Assembly (NCBI GenBank): GCA_008711295.1
Contig: VUYV01000081.1
Span: 3,290,286 to 3,354,285 of the forward strand
Direction of reading: 5' to 3'
Origin: Anarhynchus alexandrinus
Taxonomy: Eukaryota; Chordata; Aves; Charadriiformes; Charadriidae
DNA length: 64,000 nucleotides
The notes under the pieces are model-generated. The model was not told the DNA's origin. It worked only from the letters and a program-made list of their open reading frames with translations, and did no database searches. Shown in pieces: positions 50,524 to 62,660 of the stretch (within the stretch, counting starts at the first letter, position 1; every line of letters starts with the position of its first letter). Made by a program: the position numbers and the translations under genes.

Positions 50524-51704
50524 CATCAGGAGAATGCAGCAGCAATACCCTCTTTTCTTTCTCTGTCTCCTGATTACGAAGAAGAAAAGCACACCCTCTG
50601 TTGCTGTTAATACGCATCATGCCAACCAGTCTGCCGGCGCACGCAAGACCGCTGCTGAGGGCATGCAGAACTCACGGGTCATTCTCTTCTCTGCTGAAGA
50701 CTTAAATTTAAGTCTCTCCCCCTTCACCAGGGCTGGTTTTAACGAAACTCAAGGAAATATAAGTGGTTTTGAGGCTTCTAGTCCTCTATCAAATTTAATC
50801 GAAACAGATCAACACATTCAAAAGTTATTAGAAAGTGAGTGACAGGCAGACAAATGACCATCGAGATAGACTGCAAAACTCTGTGAGCCCTGTTTCATAG
50901 GCCAATAGGAAAATTGGAAAAATCTGAAGGATATTTTAAAATACAATATATGTAAACCACAGTAGTTCCCATCCACATTCAGTTTTCACAAATTGTTAGC
51001 CTGAAGCACTCAAAATTCTCAGTCAGATCCACATCCCTCAAAAACCTCCTTACTTAATAATTGGGATTATTTTTAACTGCATCTCATGGTGTTAAGAGCG
51101 TGTAGGTTTCTTGATCTCAACTTGTTCTGTGCAAGTGGGATTCAGAACTTTAGAATTGCTAGAGACAAAGCTCAGAGTATATGATCTTTCCGTTTAAACT
51201 CAGTAAAATTGTGACCAAGCGCAAGAGCTAGTCACACTAAACTAACCAAGTTTAAGTGAACGGACAATGCCAGTTTAAACCACTTCTTCAGACATCAGCT
51301 TCAGACTTTTCTTGTTCCTCAAAAACTGAAAAACTGAAATTGTTAGTCCCATGCACAGCCATCTTATCTAACATATCAGGAACAGAGCACAGACCCATTA
51401 AATTAATTGCATTTATCTGAATAAACCTGCAGTTGACTTAGACAAATTTTTGAAGTATGTAATATACCCTGCAATGCCTTTTTCTTGTTTTAAGCTTGGA
51501 TTGCACTATCTTCCTACCCAGTGAACTCTCTCAATGCTTTAGCACACTCTAGATCGTAAGACACTGGAAAAAGGAATGCAAAATGGGTACACACACTTTT
51601 TTTTGTACTCTTGTTTTCTGAAGATACACACATTTTTCCATCAAACTCAGTTACCATCAAAAATCAAATACACCTTATGTATTAGATATTGACTATTCCA
51701 TTTA

Positions 51705-51875
<171 letters not shown>

Positions 51876-52110
51876 CTATAAGAAGCAAAGAATAAGGATG
51901 AGCAAGACTTATGCTATCCAGTTCCAATATGCACACCAGCGTGTTCGCATAGAACCAAATGCTGTTACCAATACAATAAGAACAGTCTACAAAAATAGGT
52001 ACACTTCTATGATTAAGTTCATAATAGTTAACTGTATCCTTAAACCACCAGGATATATTGTTCGATACTATTGTTATAGTTCTCTAAATTCCAGCGCTGC
52101 ACAGTATACT

Positions 52111-52126
52111 ACACACACACACACAC
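52111..52126 (+). repeat. (AC)n microsatellite
   Basis: Eight AC units. Confidence 0.9.
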
Positions 52127-54122
52127 TTACTTTGCAAAGCACACACAGAACAAAGTTTTAGCCTTTCATGAATGTTCCACATCTAAGAAAGCTCACCAAC
52201 ACGTGTATTACCGGGGACACAAGACCATGACGTATCAGTAGGTTTTGTGTAACACCAACCACTGCACTGATGTCTTTTTTGAAACATACATGATCCTCAC
52301 TGCAATATTATACCAGTAAGACTCAACAGCAGTCTTCGTATTAGAGGTGGACTTTTAAAAATTTGAATACAGATTACAATTACATGTTTTTTACATTAAT
52401 CAATCTCGGTCTGAAAAGGAAGAGGTAGTGAGTTTTCCTCTTTCATGTGACTCAATTACAGTGACTGTCCAAGCATCTAGTACCACCCTAGGTTTGCAGG
52501 CTAAACGTAGTACATCCAAGAGCTCGTTCCACCAACAGACAACTTTAGCCCAGTAGGTTTATCAGCTCAACTGGAGTATCACACACTGCAAGAACATGAC
52601 CAGACGATCTCAGATCCCAAAGCAGTTTAGCCACTTTCATGAGCACAAAGCTTGAGTCAATAATCATCTTAGTTCTGCAAGTTCATTTCACAGCCAGTTC
52701 AGAGCCATCAACCCTACGGTTTATGCATTAGATGCAAAGATGAGGATGTAGAAAAACCAGCACAATACTGAGAATGCGACGACTGCACAGGGTCGCCTTG
52801 GATTGACAGCGGGGTTTCTTTGGCCAACTCAGACCAACCACTGGCTTCCACTGTGTGTTTCCACAGCACATCTTTCAGCACACTGTGTTACTGGCTTGGG
52901 TGCAGCACCACGTAACCACACACAGACCCTTAAGGCACCCAGGAACCTTGAGGAAGCAGTTAAAAGCTCTGAAAGTCAATACACTCACCTATTGCTATAG
53001 TACTGTCCTGCAATATCAATAACCTTCCTTTCTTAGTGAATGATACCTCAAAACATTTATAAAGAGTCATTATACTCCAAGTCTCAGTTTTGCTAAATTC
53101 AATATATTTAATCCTGCTATGTGGGGGGAGGAAAATAAAAGATTGTGGCTTATCTTTCGTCTTCCTAGTGTCTCTTTTTATCACTAGTTGCAGTCTCAGG
53201 GAGTTTTCTTGAATACCAATACTTGTGTCTTCCACAATGGAACTAGTACTTTCCTTATTCCTACCAGAAAGACCTCTAACAGTGCCTACATATCTCACAC
53301 ACATTCCAAGGGTAGAGCTATTGGGCATATCCTCTGGTGTGCAATCACAAATAGTGGCAACAAAACATATTCTCTCCTGTGAGAAAGAATAAAGGGCAAA
53401 ATTTCCTTCTGAAATTATTTATTCCTTTAAGCTCAAGTGCATGATACTATTACTGTGGATCTGAAGTTGCAGTCAACAAACTCTGAAAATAATCTGTGCA
53501 ATTGCTCACTCAGACTCAGTTTGAAATCTGCTCACTTAAGGGGTAGAATTGAAGTTCCATCAACTACGTCAATACTGTAATTCCTTCGCTTTTAAGTGTT
53601 CAACCTGCAACTGAAAAGCTGCAAAAAGGTTTCCAACAGACTATTTAAGGTAACATCTGGATGGTTGGATTCTTTGCTCACACGTAAACATATTTAAATA
53701 TTTGCTAAACATAGATCTTGTTTTGCTGCCAAAACCACCTCACATCAGGAAGAACCAAACTGTATTTAGCCCAGTAAGAAATATGAGTAACAGAGATTTC
53801 AAAGGCTCAGTATACTTTTTACCTAAAAAAAATGCGCACAAGTTTATGACACAGCCTTAAATGGTCAACTTTTGCAAAAAACAGTATAATGTGTTATAAC
53901 TACTGATGCATGACATAGTATGTAAAGTTGTGATCCAAATACTATGTGGCAGCTACTAGTAATTAATCAACTAAAGGTAAGAATTCTCAAACATCACAGC
54001 CAGGACTTTGGAAAGTCAGATTATCTACTTTGATAGCTCTACAATAACCATCACGCAAAACCAAATGCCTTTGCGCTAAAGCAGTGAAAATTGACAAAAA
54101 CACATGAAAAAGTCTTCACCAG

Positions 54123-55786
54123 TAGAGTGTTCTAGCTACACTGCCCAAGTCGCAGAAGGCAAAGGCAGAGACTGGAAGAATAAAGAACCGCCCACCATAG
54201 GAGAAGATCGGGTCTGAGACCATCTGAGGAACCTGAAGGTACGCAAATCTATGGGACCTGATGAGCTGCATCCATGGTTCCTGAGGGAACTGGCAGATGA
54301 AGTTGCCAAGCCACTATCCATCATATCTGAGAAGTCATGGTGGTCTGGTGAAGTTCCCACTGACTGGAAAAGGGGAAACATAACCCCCATTTTTAAAAAG
54401 GGAAAAAAGGAAGACCCAAGGAACTCCAAGCCAGCCAGTCTCACCTCTGTGCCTGGCAAGATCATGCAGCAGATCCTCCTGGAAACTACGCTAAGGCACA
54501 CAGAAAACAAGGAGGTGATTGGTGACAGCCAGCATGGCTTCACTAAGGATGAATCCTGCCTCACAAATCTGGTGGCCTTCAATGGGATTACAGCTTTGGT
54601 GGATAAGGGAAGAGCAACAGACATCAGTCACCTGGACTTATGCAAAGCGTTTGACACTGTCCTGCATGACATCCTGATCTCTAAATTGGGGAGACATGGA
54701 TTTGATGGATGGACCACTCGGTGGATAAGGAACTGGCTGGATGGTCGCACTTATAGCCTTGCAGGCAAGGCTCCATGTCCAAGTGGAGACCAGCGACAAG
54801 TGGAGTTCCTCAGGGGTTGCTACTTGGACCAGTCCTGTTTAATATTTTTGTCGGCAACATGGATGTTGGGATTGAGTGCACCCTTAGTAAATTTTCTGAC
54901 ACAACCAAGCTGTGTGGAGTGGCCAACACGCTGGAGGGAAGAGATGCCATCCAGAGGAAACTGGACAGACTTGAGAAATGGGCCTGTGCAAACTTCATGA
55001 AGTTCAACCAGGCCAAGTGCAAGGTCCTGCACATGGGTCGGGGCAATCCCAAGCACAAATACAGGCTGGACGGAGAATGGATGAGAGCAGACCTGAGGAA
55101 AAGGACTTGGGGGTGTTGGTGGATAAGGAGCTCAACATGAGCCAGCAATGTATGATTGCAGCCCAAAAGGCCAGCCTCATCCTGGGCTGCATCAAAAGAA
55201 GCGTGACCAGCAGGTCAAGGGAGGTGATTCTGTCCCTCTCCTCCACTCTCATGGAATCCCACCTGGAGTACTGCGTCCAGCTCTGGAGTCCCCAACATAA
55301 GAAGGACGTGGACCTGTTGGAGCGTGTCCAGAGGAGAGCCACAAAGATGATCAGAGGGCTGGAGCACCTCTCCTATGAAAACAGGCTGAGAGAGTTGGGG
55401 TTGTTCAGCCTGGAGAAGAGAAGGCTTTTGAGAGACCTTACAGTGGCCTTCCAGTACCCAAAGGGGGCCTACAGAAAAGGTGGAGAGGGACTCTTTTTCA
55501 GGGAGTATAGTGATAGGACAAGGTGTAACGGATTTAAACTGAAAGAGGGTAGAGTTAGATTAGATATAAGGAAGAAATTCTTTACTGTGAGTGTGGTGAG
55601 GCACCAGAACAAGTTGCCCAGAGAGGCTGTGGATGTCCCATCCCTGGAAGTGTTCAAGGCCAGGCTGGATGGGGCTTTGAGCAACCTGGTCTAGTGGGAG
55701 GTGTCCCTGCCCATGTCAGGGGGGTTGGAACTCGATGATCTTTAAGGTCCCTTCCAACCCAAACAATTCCATGATTCTATGAAAAA
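54123..55786 (+). mobile_element. CR1 LINE, longest copy, reverse transcriptase region
   Basis: About 1.66 kb, antisense to AKT3. The reverse transcriptase part of ORF2 is readable from [16 protein letters not shown] via [15 protein letters not shown] and the DLCKAFDTV block to [16 protein letters not shown]. The active-site motif FADD is changed to FSDT (near 54890), and at least two frameshifts (about 54775-54800 and 55080-55095) split ORF2 over three frames, so the copy is dead. The ORF2 end keeps the normal stop TAG at 55692-55694, unlike the other copies, and the [11 protein letters not shown] block is intact. It looks older than the main subfamily here. Confidence 0.96.
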
Positions 55787-58700
55787 TCAAAAATGCATTC
55801 AAAACAGAATTCAAGCAGAAGATAAGTAATTTAGGGCAGAATCCTCTGTATCTTCAGTCATAGCTATCGCGTTCACTGACAAAGAATGGCCAACAGCTTT
55901 ATTCATAAAGAATATTGAATTGGTGACCATAACAACTTATCACTTCTAGCAGTCAAAAATTTATGGGATCACAAGCAGCTTTAAAGGGGTAACTTTTTCC
56001 CATACTTCCAACCTTCTTTAAGAAGCTGGATTTAGAGAGGGACCACCAGAGGCTAAATAAAACCAGCTCAGAAAAAAGCAGCCCTTCGCCTGCACACAGG
56101 AGGATGATCTCGGCGTGACTGATCACAGACATGGGTTTGATGCTAAGGGTAGCAAGCCAGTCAAATCGAAAGACTCATTTGCCCAAAATTTGCTTACATA
56201 ACGTTCGTCATAGCAGTCATGAAGCTAGCTGCAAGCTCAGTGAAAACAAGTTAAAAAATATATGTATATTTATAAGAGGAAGGTAATAGCTTTGCAAGAT
56301 TTTGAGCCGTGGCTTAACAGCAGGTTATGGCGGTAGTGCTAGTTCTAAGAATAAAGTCTCCTGATGCTCTCATTCTTTAGAAACTCAGCAGACGGCTTAG
56401 AGATGATACGCAGTGCAGGGTGACTAAAAAAGTCTGCCAAAGAACACAAGACCTTGGGAGATAAAAACACAGATGCCATAGCTAAGGGTGTACTGAAAAC
56501 TGGTGGAGAAATGGGAATCCTTCCTAAACCTGAGGGATGTTGGTAAGCAAGTGTGCAGGCTCCCATAAGATTGGATTCTTTCTCCTTGATTTTCCCATCT
56601 TCTTCATTCCTACCGAGCTCTGAGGATTAAGTCTTTTTACTCATTACATTTCTTTTTTGGTTTCCTCTGAAAAATCTGTTCTTTACTCATTCTGCATCCT
56701 GCAAAACAAATTTGTAAACAAAGTAGAAGCAGTGAAACTACAGGAAACTGAACTAATCAAAGAACCGTATGATGCTCAGCCTCCTGTAAAGCCTATTTAA
56801 CCCCTATGGACGATCTGTTCAAGAGACTACACCCTACTACAGGTGTTGGAAATTCCTACCAAGGAACTAATTTTTAAAAATTCCTGATGTGCACAGAGAT
56901 AATATCACTTGGGAGTTTTCACCTGACTTCATCGGGAAGAAACTCTACTTACAAGGAATAATACAGTAAGAAATAAAAGCAGTTTGCTAAGAATTTTTAG
57001 TGCTCCAAAATTTACCGATGCTATTAGTGTAAAACTGAAGTAGCACACTGATACCATTTTAAAAAAAATGAAAAAAAAAAACAAAAACAAAGTGCTTTTG
57101 GTTCTTCTAGCTAATCTGGCCAGGGACATTGCTGTCATGCCTGTTCAAATCAAGTCCCACATCCTAAAGACTATTTTCTTCTTAAACCTTTTGCTACCTT
57201 TTTAGAGAACAACAGGCCCACTCCTCTCTGTCTTGTTTCTTAATCTGATTATGCTCCTCTACTCATATGTATACCATCTGGTGCATGCACAAGCAAAATT
57301 CGCTGGGCTTAGATGTAAAATCAGGTGACAAAACAAGCTTGTAGGACACATTGTGCAAAAAAACCCTGAAATGAAAAGAAATCCAATACCCAAAAAAAGC
57401 AATAAAAATGCATTAAGTTGTTATAACTGAAATGGTTCTGATTATATTAACAACTACAAAAGCTTTAACAGAAGCTTTTCAGAAACATTTCTACAAAACA
57501 GAAACAGTTCTAAAAACTATATTTTTCCCAATTTCAATTAACACCGAGGGAGTGACAACTCCCCGTCATGATGGTCACCTAATATTTTTTGTTCCAAAAA
57601 CTTCTGAGAACGTTCCGCTAAAGTCTTCCAACAGTAGAAATCTGTAGTGGGATTTTGAGTTTTGGCAAAAAAAATACCCTTGCTGTCATCAGTATGTTCT
57701 TCACTGGCTACAAAAACTCCATTCCGCTCTATTATTAGGTGTCGAATATCACCATTTTTCATTTCACCTTTGTTTTGTAGAGTTTGCTTTTGCCTTGTTG
57801 ACAAAGCCGTTAAATATTCTGCAGCGCTGCACATGCACCTTATTTCAGCATTTCTTAAAGCATAAGCAGCAAGACGGAAACAAAACTGATCTTTCCTCCT
57901 CCTCCTGTTCCCACAATCCCTTTTGTTGTATGGGAAAACGGACTGCACCGTGAAGAAGGAAAGCACACATCCCAAATAAACTACTTATATTGGACAGCAT
58001 TAATTTCGACACCTTGAAAACGCTTCTTACGCAGCGGTTTTGCACTGCACTAAGAGGACACACATGCTTGGAATAGCGCTCAGATCTTTAGCAGAGCAAA
58101 CCCAAATCCGTTCTACGTAATCGCACTGCCTCTCAGAAAGGCTGACACATCTCGAAGGCTGCCTCTGTCTTGCTGTCACTTATCATATTTTACCCCAGAG
58201 CACAACCATTAAACGTCTATGCCGCAAGGCCAGAAGTTCAATGTCAACCTGACAATGCACGATGAGAGTATCGTTACAGCTGTATGTAATTAGTTTTTAC
58301 CTTCTTCTATAGCGGAAAAAAGTTAGAAAATGGCATACAATGAAACAACATGAAAGAAGTATGTTTGCACTGCAAAATCAAGTTCTCGAAAGTTAGGACA
58401 TGATAGAACTAAGATTTCCTACGACACCTTTGTTATATTCATAAGGATATAGTTTTCAGCCACTGATTTTTCTATGACTCTTACTTCATATAGCGCAACG
58501 AACAAAACATGCCCTGTGAGTAAAGGTACACGTTCACTATTTCTTTTCATTGTTCATCATTGAAAGGCATTCAGTTACATTAGCTGTAAGACTATTTTGC
58601 TCTGTCAGCAGATTTCCACTCAGTTTTCTACAGGTTTCACTTCTTGCTAGAAAGAATAAAGTCAGCCCTATAGAAACAGGTTATTATTTCTCATGCGATT

Positions 58701-59477
58701 TCAATGCATTTCTTGAGCCACGTCAATCCTGTATAGTAAATGAGAGACATCCGTTTGAATGATCCATTCTTCAAGAGTAGTCTGTCCTTACAGAAACACA
58801 AGACAAAATGGAAACACAAAATAATAAGCAAATTTTTCAGTGGCACTGAAGCTTTAAAACATGTTCTTAGTCGTGTTTTTATCCTGTTGACTCCGGAGAT
58901 ACAACTACAAGGATGTTATAGCCAACAATGTACACATTCCTACTTACAGCAAAAGCTCTGAAGGACTGCAAAAAAAATAAAACACTGTTTTCTCTCACTT
59001 AGTTGAAAACTAAAGCAGAGTTATTTTCCCAGATAGCAAAAAACAAGGTCATTAAAAAGCCAAATCCTGCTAGCCTTTCTCATGCAAATTATCTAATTTG
59101 TACTGGGTATTATTTGCATGAGAAAGGGGGCAAATCTACTTGTCTAAAGAAAATATTTTATTACCATACTTCTAAAGGAGTAAGCAAACAAAAAGGAAAA
59201 GATGAAAATAATATTCAAACAAGAAGCAGACTGTTAACATGTGCCTGAATGGCTGAATGTTGTTTTTCAGAAGTGCTGTATCAGATAACATAACAAATAA
59301 ATAAAACTAGAGCAGTTCAGCTTTATTGAAATAAACCAAATAAGTACTTTTATGCTTGTAATACACTAAAATTTATGTAGAAATACTATTCCCTGTATAT
59401 TATTTTACCCAGCTAAGCCATTCTACAAAAGTTATTTCACATTTTAAGCCTTGTCAGTTATGTTTTAATGTCATTAC

Positions 59478-59622
59478 CTTTCTTTTATGATGGGTTGTTG
59501 AAGCATCCATCTCTTCTTCTCCTATATTGTCTATCTGTGAAGTTGGACTACAGTTCATCCTCTCTTCTTCTTGCCTCTGAAGTCTGTCTGCTACAGCCTG
59601 GATTGCTTCTGTCCATTCTTCC
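59478..59622 (-). CDS. AKT3: AKT3 coding exon, PH C-terminal helix and linker (residues 95-143)
   Basis: The exon is 145 bp: one base completing R95, then 48 codons. It starts EEWTEAIQAVADRLQ, the C-terminal helix of the PH domain, and continues into the acidic PH-kinase linker (IDNIGEEEMDA) and the basic end HHKRK. The linker is the least conserved part among AKT1, AKT2 and AKT3; here it reads NCSPTSQID, which is the AKT3 version and is the best paralog discriminator in the window. S120 within SPTS is a reported AKT3 phosphosite. The acceptor is CATGGTAG and the donor is AAG|GTAATG. It follows the PH exon after a 1.9 kb intron. Confidence 0.97.
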
Positions 59623-60536
59623 CTACCATGAACAAGCCAACATCCCTATTAGAAACTCATAAAATGCATCCAAGTAAATGGTTTATTATGTTTTTCACAC
59701 ATTACATTGCTTCGATGTTCAATTCCCATGTTGCAGAGCAGAAGACTCATAGAAATTAATCACTTCGATTTCCTTCCAAATTCTGCATTATGTTAAAGGT
59801 GGCGAAGTTGACCAGCATCAAAAAGGATCACTGCACTGTGAATTTTAAGAATTACCAGTGTCTGATTTTGTAAACATTTTAATAGTGAAAACTTGAAAAC
59901 ACTTGCTCCAGGCATGATACAGCTCAGAGCATAGAATGTCATCTCCTATCTGATATTATCTGATAATAACTTGCTATTTTAAGAGATTTTTTTGCTATTC
60001 CCGCTCCCTGCAAGACATTTTCACAGAAAACAAATAAGATTTCTTAAACCATACCACATGTTCAACTCTTTGTCTATCTCCTCTTAAAGCTCAACTGGTT
60101 TTTTGGCCAATTTCAAATTCCCCTGAGAAAGAGGCCCTCAAAGATAATTCAATTCCTACAAGCATCATAGAAATCAGTGGCTGCACGGAGGGGCAGGTCC
60201 GGAAGAGGGTTTCTGTGGAGGGACAAGCAGGGTGCGGGCTGACCAGCGCAGATACAGCATGCGGCCCAGCAGCACACCAAGCACAGTACCTGCTGCTTTT
60301 TGCTCAGCCAGAAAGGGATACGGGAGGAGGCTGGTGGCACTAGTGAAGGCAGTAAGAGGTACTACGCCGCGTACACAGAAGAAAGATAGGGTGGAGAAAA
60401 AGCACCAAGGTAGAACAAAAAAAAAAATTCTAAGTGACTATATTAATGAAAGAGAAACAACTGAAAAAGCAAAGATGTTGGTTATTTATTGATACAAACA
60501 ATATGAAGCACTATTATACAATACTACTACACAATA

Positions 60537-60968
60537 TGCAGTACTCCAGGTGGGGTCTCACGAGAGCGGACGAGAGGGGCAGAATCCCCTCCCTCGCCCT
60601 GCTGGGCTGCATCAAAAGAAGTGTGGCCAGCAGGGTGAGGGAGGTGATTNGGGCTACAGGAGAGCTGGGGAAGGACTTTTTACTGGGGCATGGAGTGATA
60701 GGACGAGGGGGAATGGCTTCAAACTGGAAGAGGGCAGGTTTAGATTGAACATTAGGAAGAAGTTTTTCACTGTGAGGGTGGTGAGGCACTGGCCCAGGTT
60801 GCCCAGAGAGGTTGTTGAGTCCCCATCCCTGGAGGTGTTCAAGGCCAGGCTGGCCGTGGCCTTGGGCAGCCTGGTCTGGTGGGAGGTGTCCCTGCCTATG
60901 GCAGGGGGGTTGGAACTCGATGATCTTCAAGGTCCCTTCCAACCTAAACCATTCTATGATTCTATGAA
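60537..60968 (+). mobile_element. CR1 LINE, main subfamily, with inverted 5' start
   Basis: The first ~70 bp (60537-60605) are CR1 in minus orientation; from 60606 the element is in plus orientation. An N at 60650 joins it to the [17 protein letters not shown] part. The 3' end is complete with ATTCTATG units, and TGG stands at the ORF2 stop position. Confidence 0.93.
60583..60649 (+). repeat. Inverted repeat (foldback) in CR1
   Basis: 23-nt arms at 60583-60605 and 60627-60649 match except two positions, with a 21-nt spacer. Both arms are the same CR1 stretch in opposite orientation, and the right arm ends at the N. Confidence 0.93.
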
Positions 60969-61558
60969 TAAAGCCAAATCATAGTACTCGTCTTAACAGG
61001 ACAGATGCCCACAGTGGGAAGACTCTGCATCTAACCAGAGACACAGTGTAGAACATTTTATCAAGGTACGCCATCCCGTATCTCCTACATGCTTTTGGTG
61101 CATTAAAAAAGTTAATTCTTAAGAGTTTGTATATATTTGCTGAAACAAGAAAAACTAATAAGCAGATATAAAATAAATTATAACAAACATACTGCTTTCT
61201 GTGCCAAAAAAAAGGAGCACATTAGGAGGAGTAAAGGAAAACTTAAGACAGCGAGGCTGGAAAATATTTCAATGCAGGCTTCTATTGTTCAAAATTTAAC
61301 ACTTCAGAGACATATCATGACACAGTTTTGGCTTATTTGAACACACTCATCCCACCTACTCGCAGGCAACTCTTACACTAGCTCTGAGCTCAGATAGTAT
61401 TTTACAGAAGCTGACATAAATTCTTCAAATAACAGTTCAGACGTGCTCAGAATGTCACAGTTCCGAGTGCTGATCGCTGCGCGGTCCCAGCAGAGACTGT
61501 GCCGAGGCTTCTGCGTAAAGAACACAGAAAGCAAAACAACAAAAAAAAAAACCCTCAC

Positions 61559-61670
61559 CGTTCCTCTGGAGTGTCTACGTGGAATGTCCTCTCTATGACA
61601 GTGGTCCACTGAAGACATCTGATAATGAACGTGTTTGGCTTTGGTCGCTCTGTTTTCATGAGTTGACATT
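61559..61670 (-). CDS. AKT3: AKT3 coding exon, second half of PH domain (residues 58-95)
   Basis: This 112-bp exon encodes the end of codon 58, residues 59-94 and two bases of codon 95. It reads [14 protein letters not shown] at its start and TFHVDTPEE at its end, the later beta strands of the PH domain that binds PIP3 and brings AKT to the plasma membrane. Both cysteines of the PH-domain pair known in AKT proteins (C59 and C76 by AKT3 numbering) lie in this exon. The acceptor is TTTCTCTAG and the donor is ACG|GTGAGG. The 112-bp length and the phase fit two missing upstream coding exons totalling 172 nt, as in other AKT genes. Every residue matches human AKT3 as I remember it. An in-frame reading without the splice sites is open on both sides only briefly. 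Confidence 0.97.
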
Positions 61671-62259
61671 CTAGAGAAATACACAACATTGCCTCTTTTA
61701 TAATTTGTCAGTTAACAGGTGAAGAGCAAATAAAATTACTTAGGTAAAATACATACAGCTTATGTATCCCTACCCAGCACGTGTCCAGCACGTATAAGGA
61801 AATACAGAACGGCAATATAACCATGGGCTTGAACAAAAGGTAGCAGGTAATAACCGTAAGGTGAAGGCGGCAGTCAGAGAAACCGATGGAACTTGTACTG
61901 TTGCCCATATAAAGAGCGCGATCTCCATTTGCAAACTAGGTCTGTGTTATGAGGGGAAGAAGAGTATTAGATCCCAGATTGCTTTAGTATGCCAAGGTAA
62001 CAGCAGTAGCCACAGGCACATTTTTCCATCTGTACCTGGCAGGAGGAATATGACATTTTTCCCTTCAATGGTAACCATGCCACAATTACCCACGCTACTG
62101 TCACTTCAGGATTAGATTTATTGTAAAATACCAAAAATTCAGTGTTGAATCTAGTCTGATTATTAAATATAGAATAACCCCACACACACCTTCAGTGGGG
62201 CTGCTCCAGGAAATCATCTAGTTCTCTCTGTGCCTCAGGGCAGAATCAGGTCTACCTAG

Positions 62260-62323
62260 GCTATTTCTACCTAAGTATATGTATACTTAGTATAGGTAGA
62301 ATATGCTATTTCTACCTAAGTAT
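62260..62323 (+). repeat. 19-bp direct repeat with palindrome between
   Basis: GCTATTTCTACCTAAGTAT occurs at 62260-62278 and 62305-62323. Between them CTAAGTATA (62271-62279) and TATACTTAG (62282-62290) form a perfect 9-bp inverted repeat with a 2-base loop, and a second inverted pair (AGGTAGA/TCTACCT) follows. Confidence 0.9.
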
Positions 62324-62339
62324 TTCTCTAAACTCTTTC

Positions 62340-62660
62340 TACAATCCCTGAAAAGTAGCAGTTTCAAAACCTCTGTCAAAATATTCCTTCCAACTATAAG
62401 GAAATCAATTATTTTTATAGTTGAAAGATTTTTCCTAGCATTTAATGCAACTGTTCCTATAATTTAAACATATTGTTTCTTGCCCTATTGACTAATTTAT
62501 TTTCTCTTTTCAGCAGCTATCCCTTTTAGACATTCGAACGCTATTTTATCTCTCCTCAGCCTTCTCTGGCCTAAATCAGCTTAAACAATCTGTCCTCACA
62601 GGTTGTGCTTTCAGATCCAAGATCCTTCTTGTCACACGAGCGTACAGTAGACTGCCTATT
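62340..62660 (-). mobile_element. Ancient CR1-like remnant
   Basis: Phrases such as CTCCTCAGCCTTCTCTGGCC and the pattern of the flanks resemble old CR1 (CR1-L type) 3' regions in minus orientation. It is strongly decayed, and the limits are approximate. Confidence 0.4.

Larger units (their letters stand above)
51876..59477 (-). other. AKT3: AKT3 intron, 7.6 kb
   Basis: The intron lies between the linker exon and the glycine-loop exon. It includes the longest CR1 copy (54123-55786, antisense) and a short (AC)n tract at 52111-52126. The stretches 52130-54120 and 55790-59470 are AT-rich with no element I recognise. A 145-codon open frame at 57538-57975 is treated as chance (see rejected items). 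Confidence 0.9.
59623..61558 (-). other. AKT3: AKT3 intron, 1.9 kb
   Basis: The intron separates the exons for residues 58-95 and 95-143. It carries one plus-strand (antisense) CR1 at 60537-60968, with an inverted foldback and a single N. Otherwise there is AT-rich sequence with no recognised feature. Confidence 0.9.

Noticed and set aside
57538..57975. A 145-codon open frame on the AKT3 strand that seemed to start with an MGCVLS-like myristoylation motif
   Set aside because: The first codon is TTG, not ATG, so the motif is not real. There are no convincing splice sites and no known family. The length is within chance for 64 kb.
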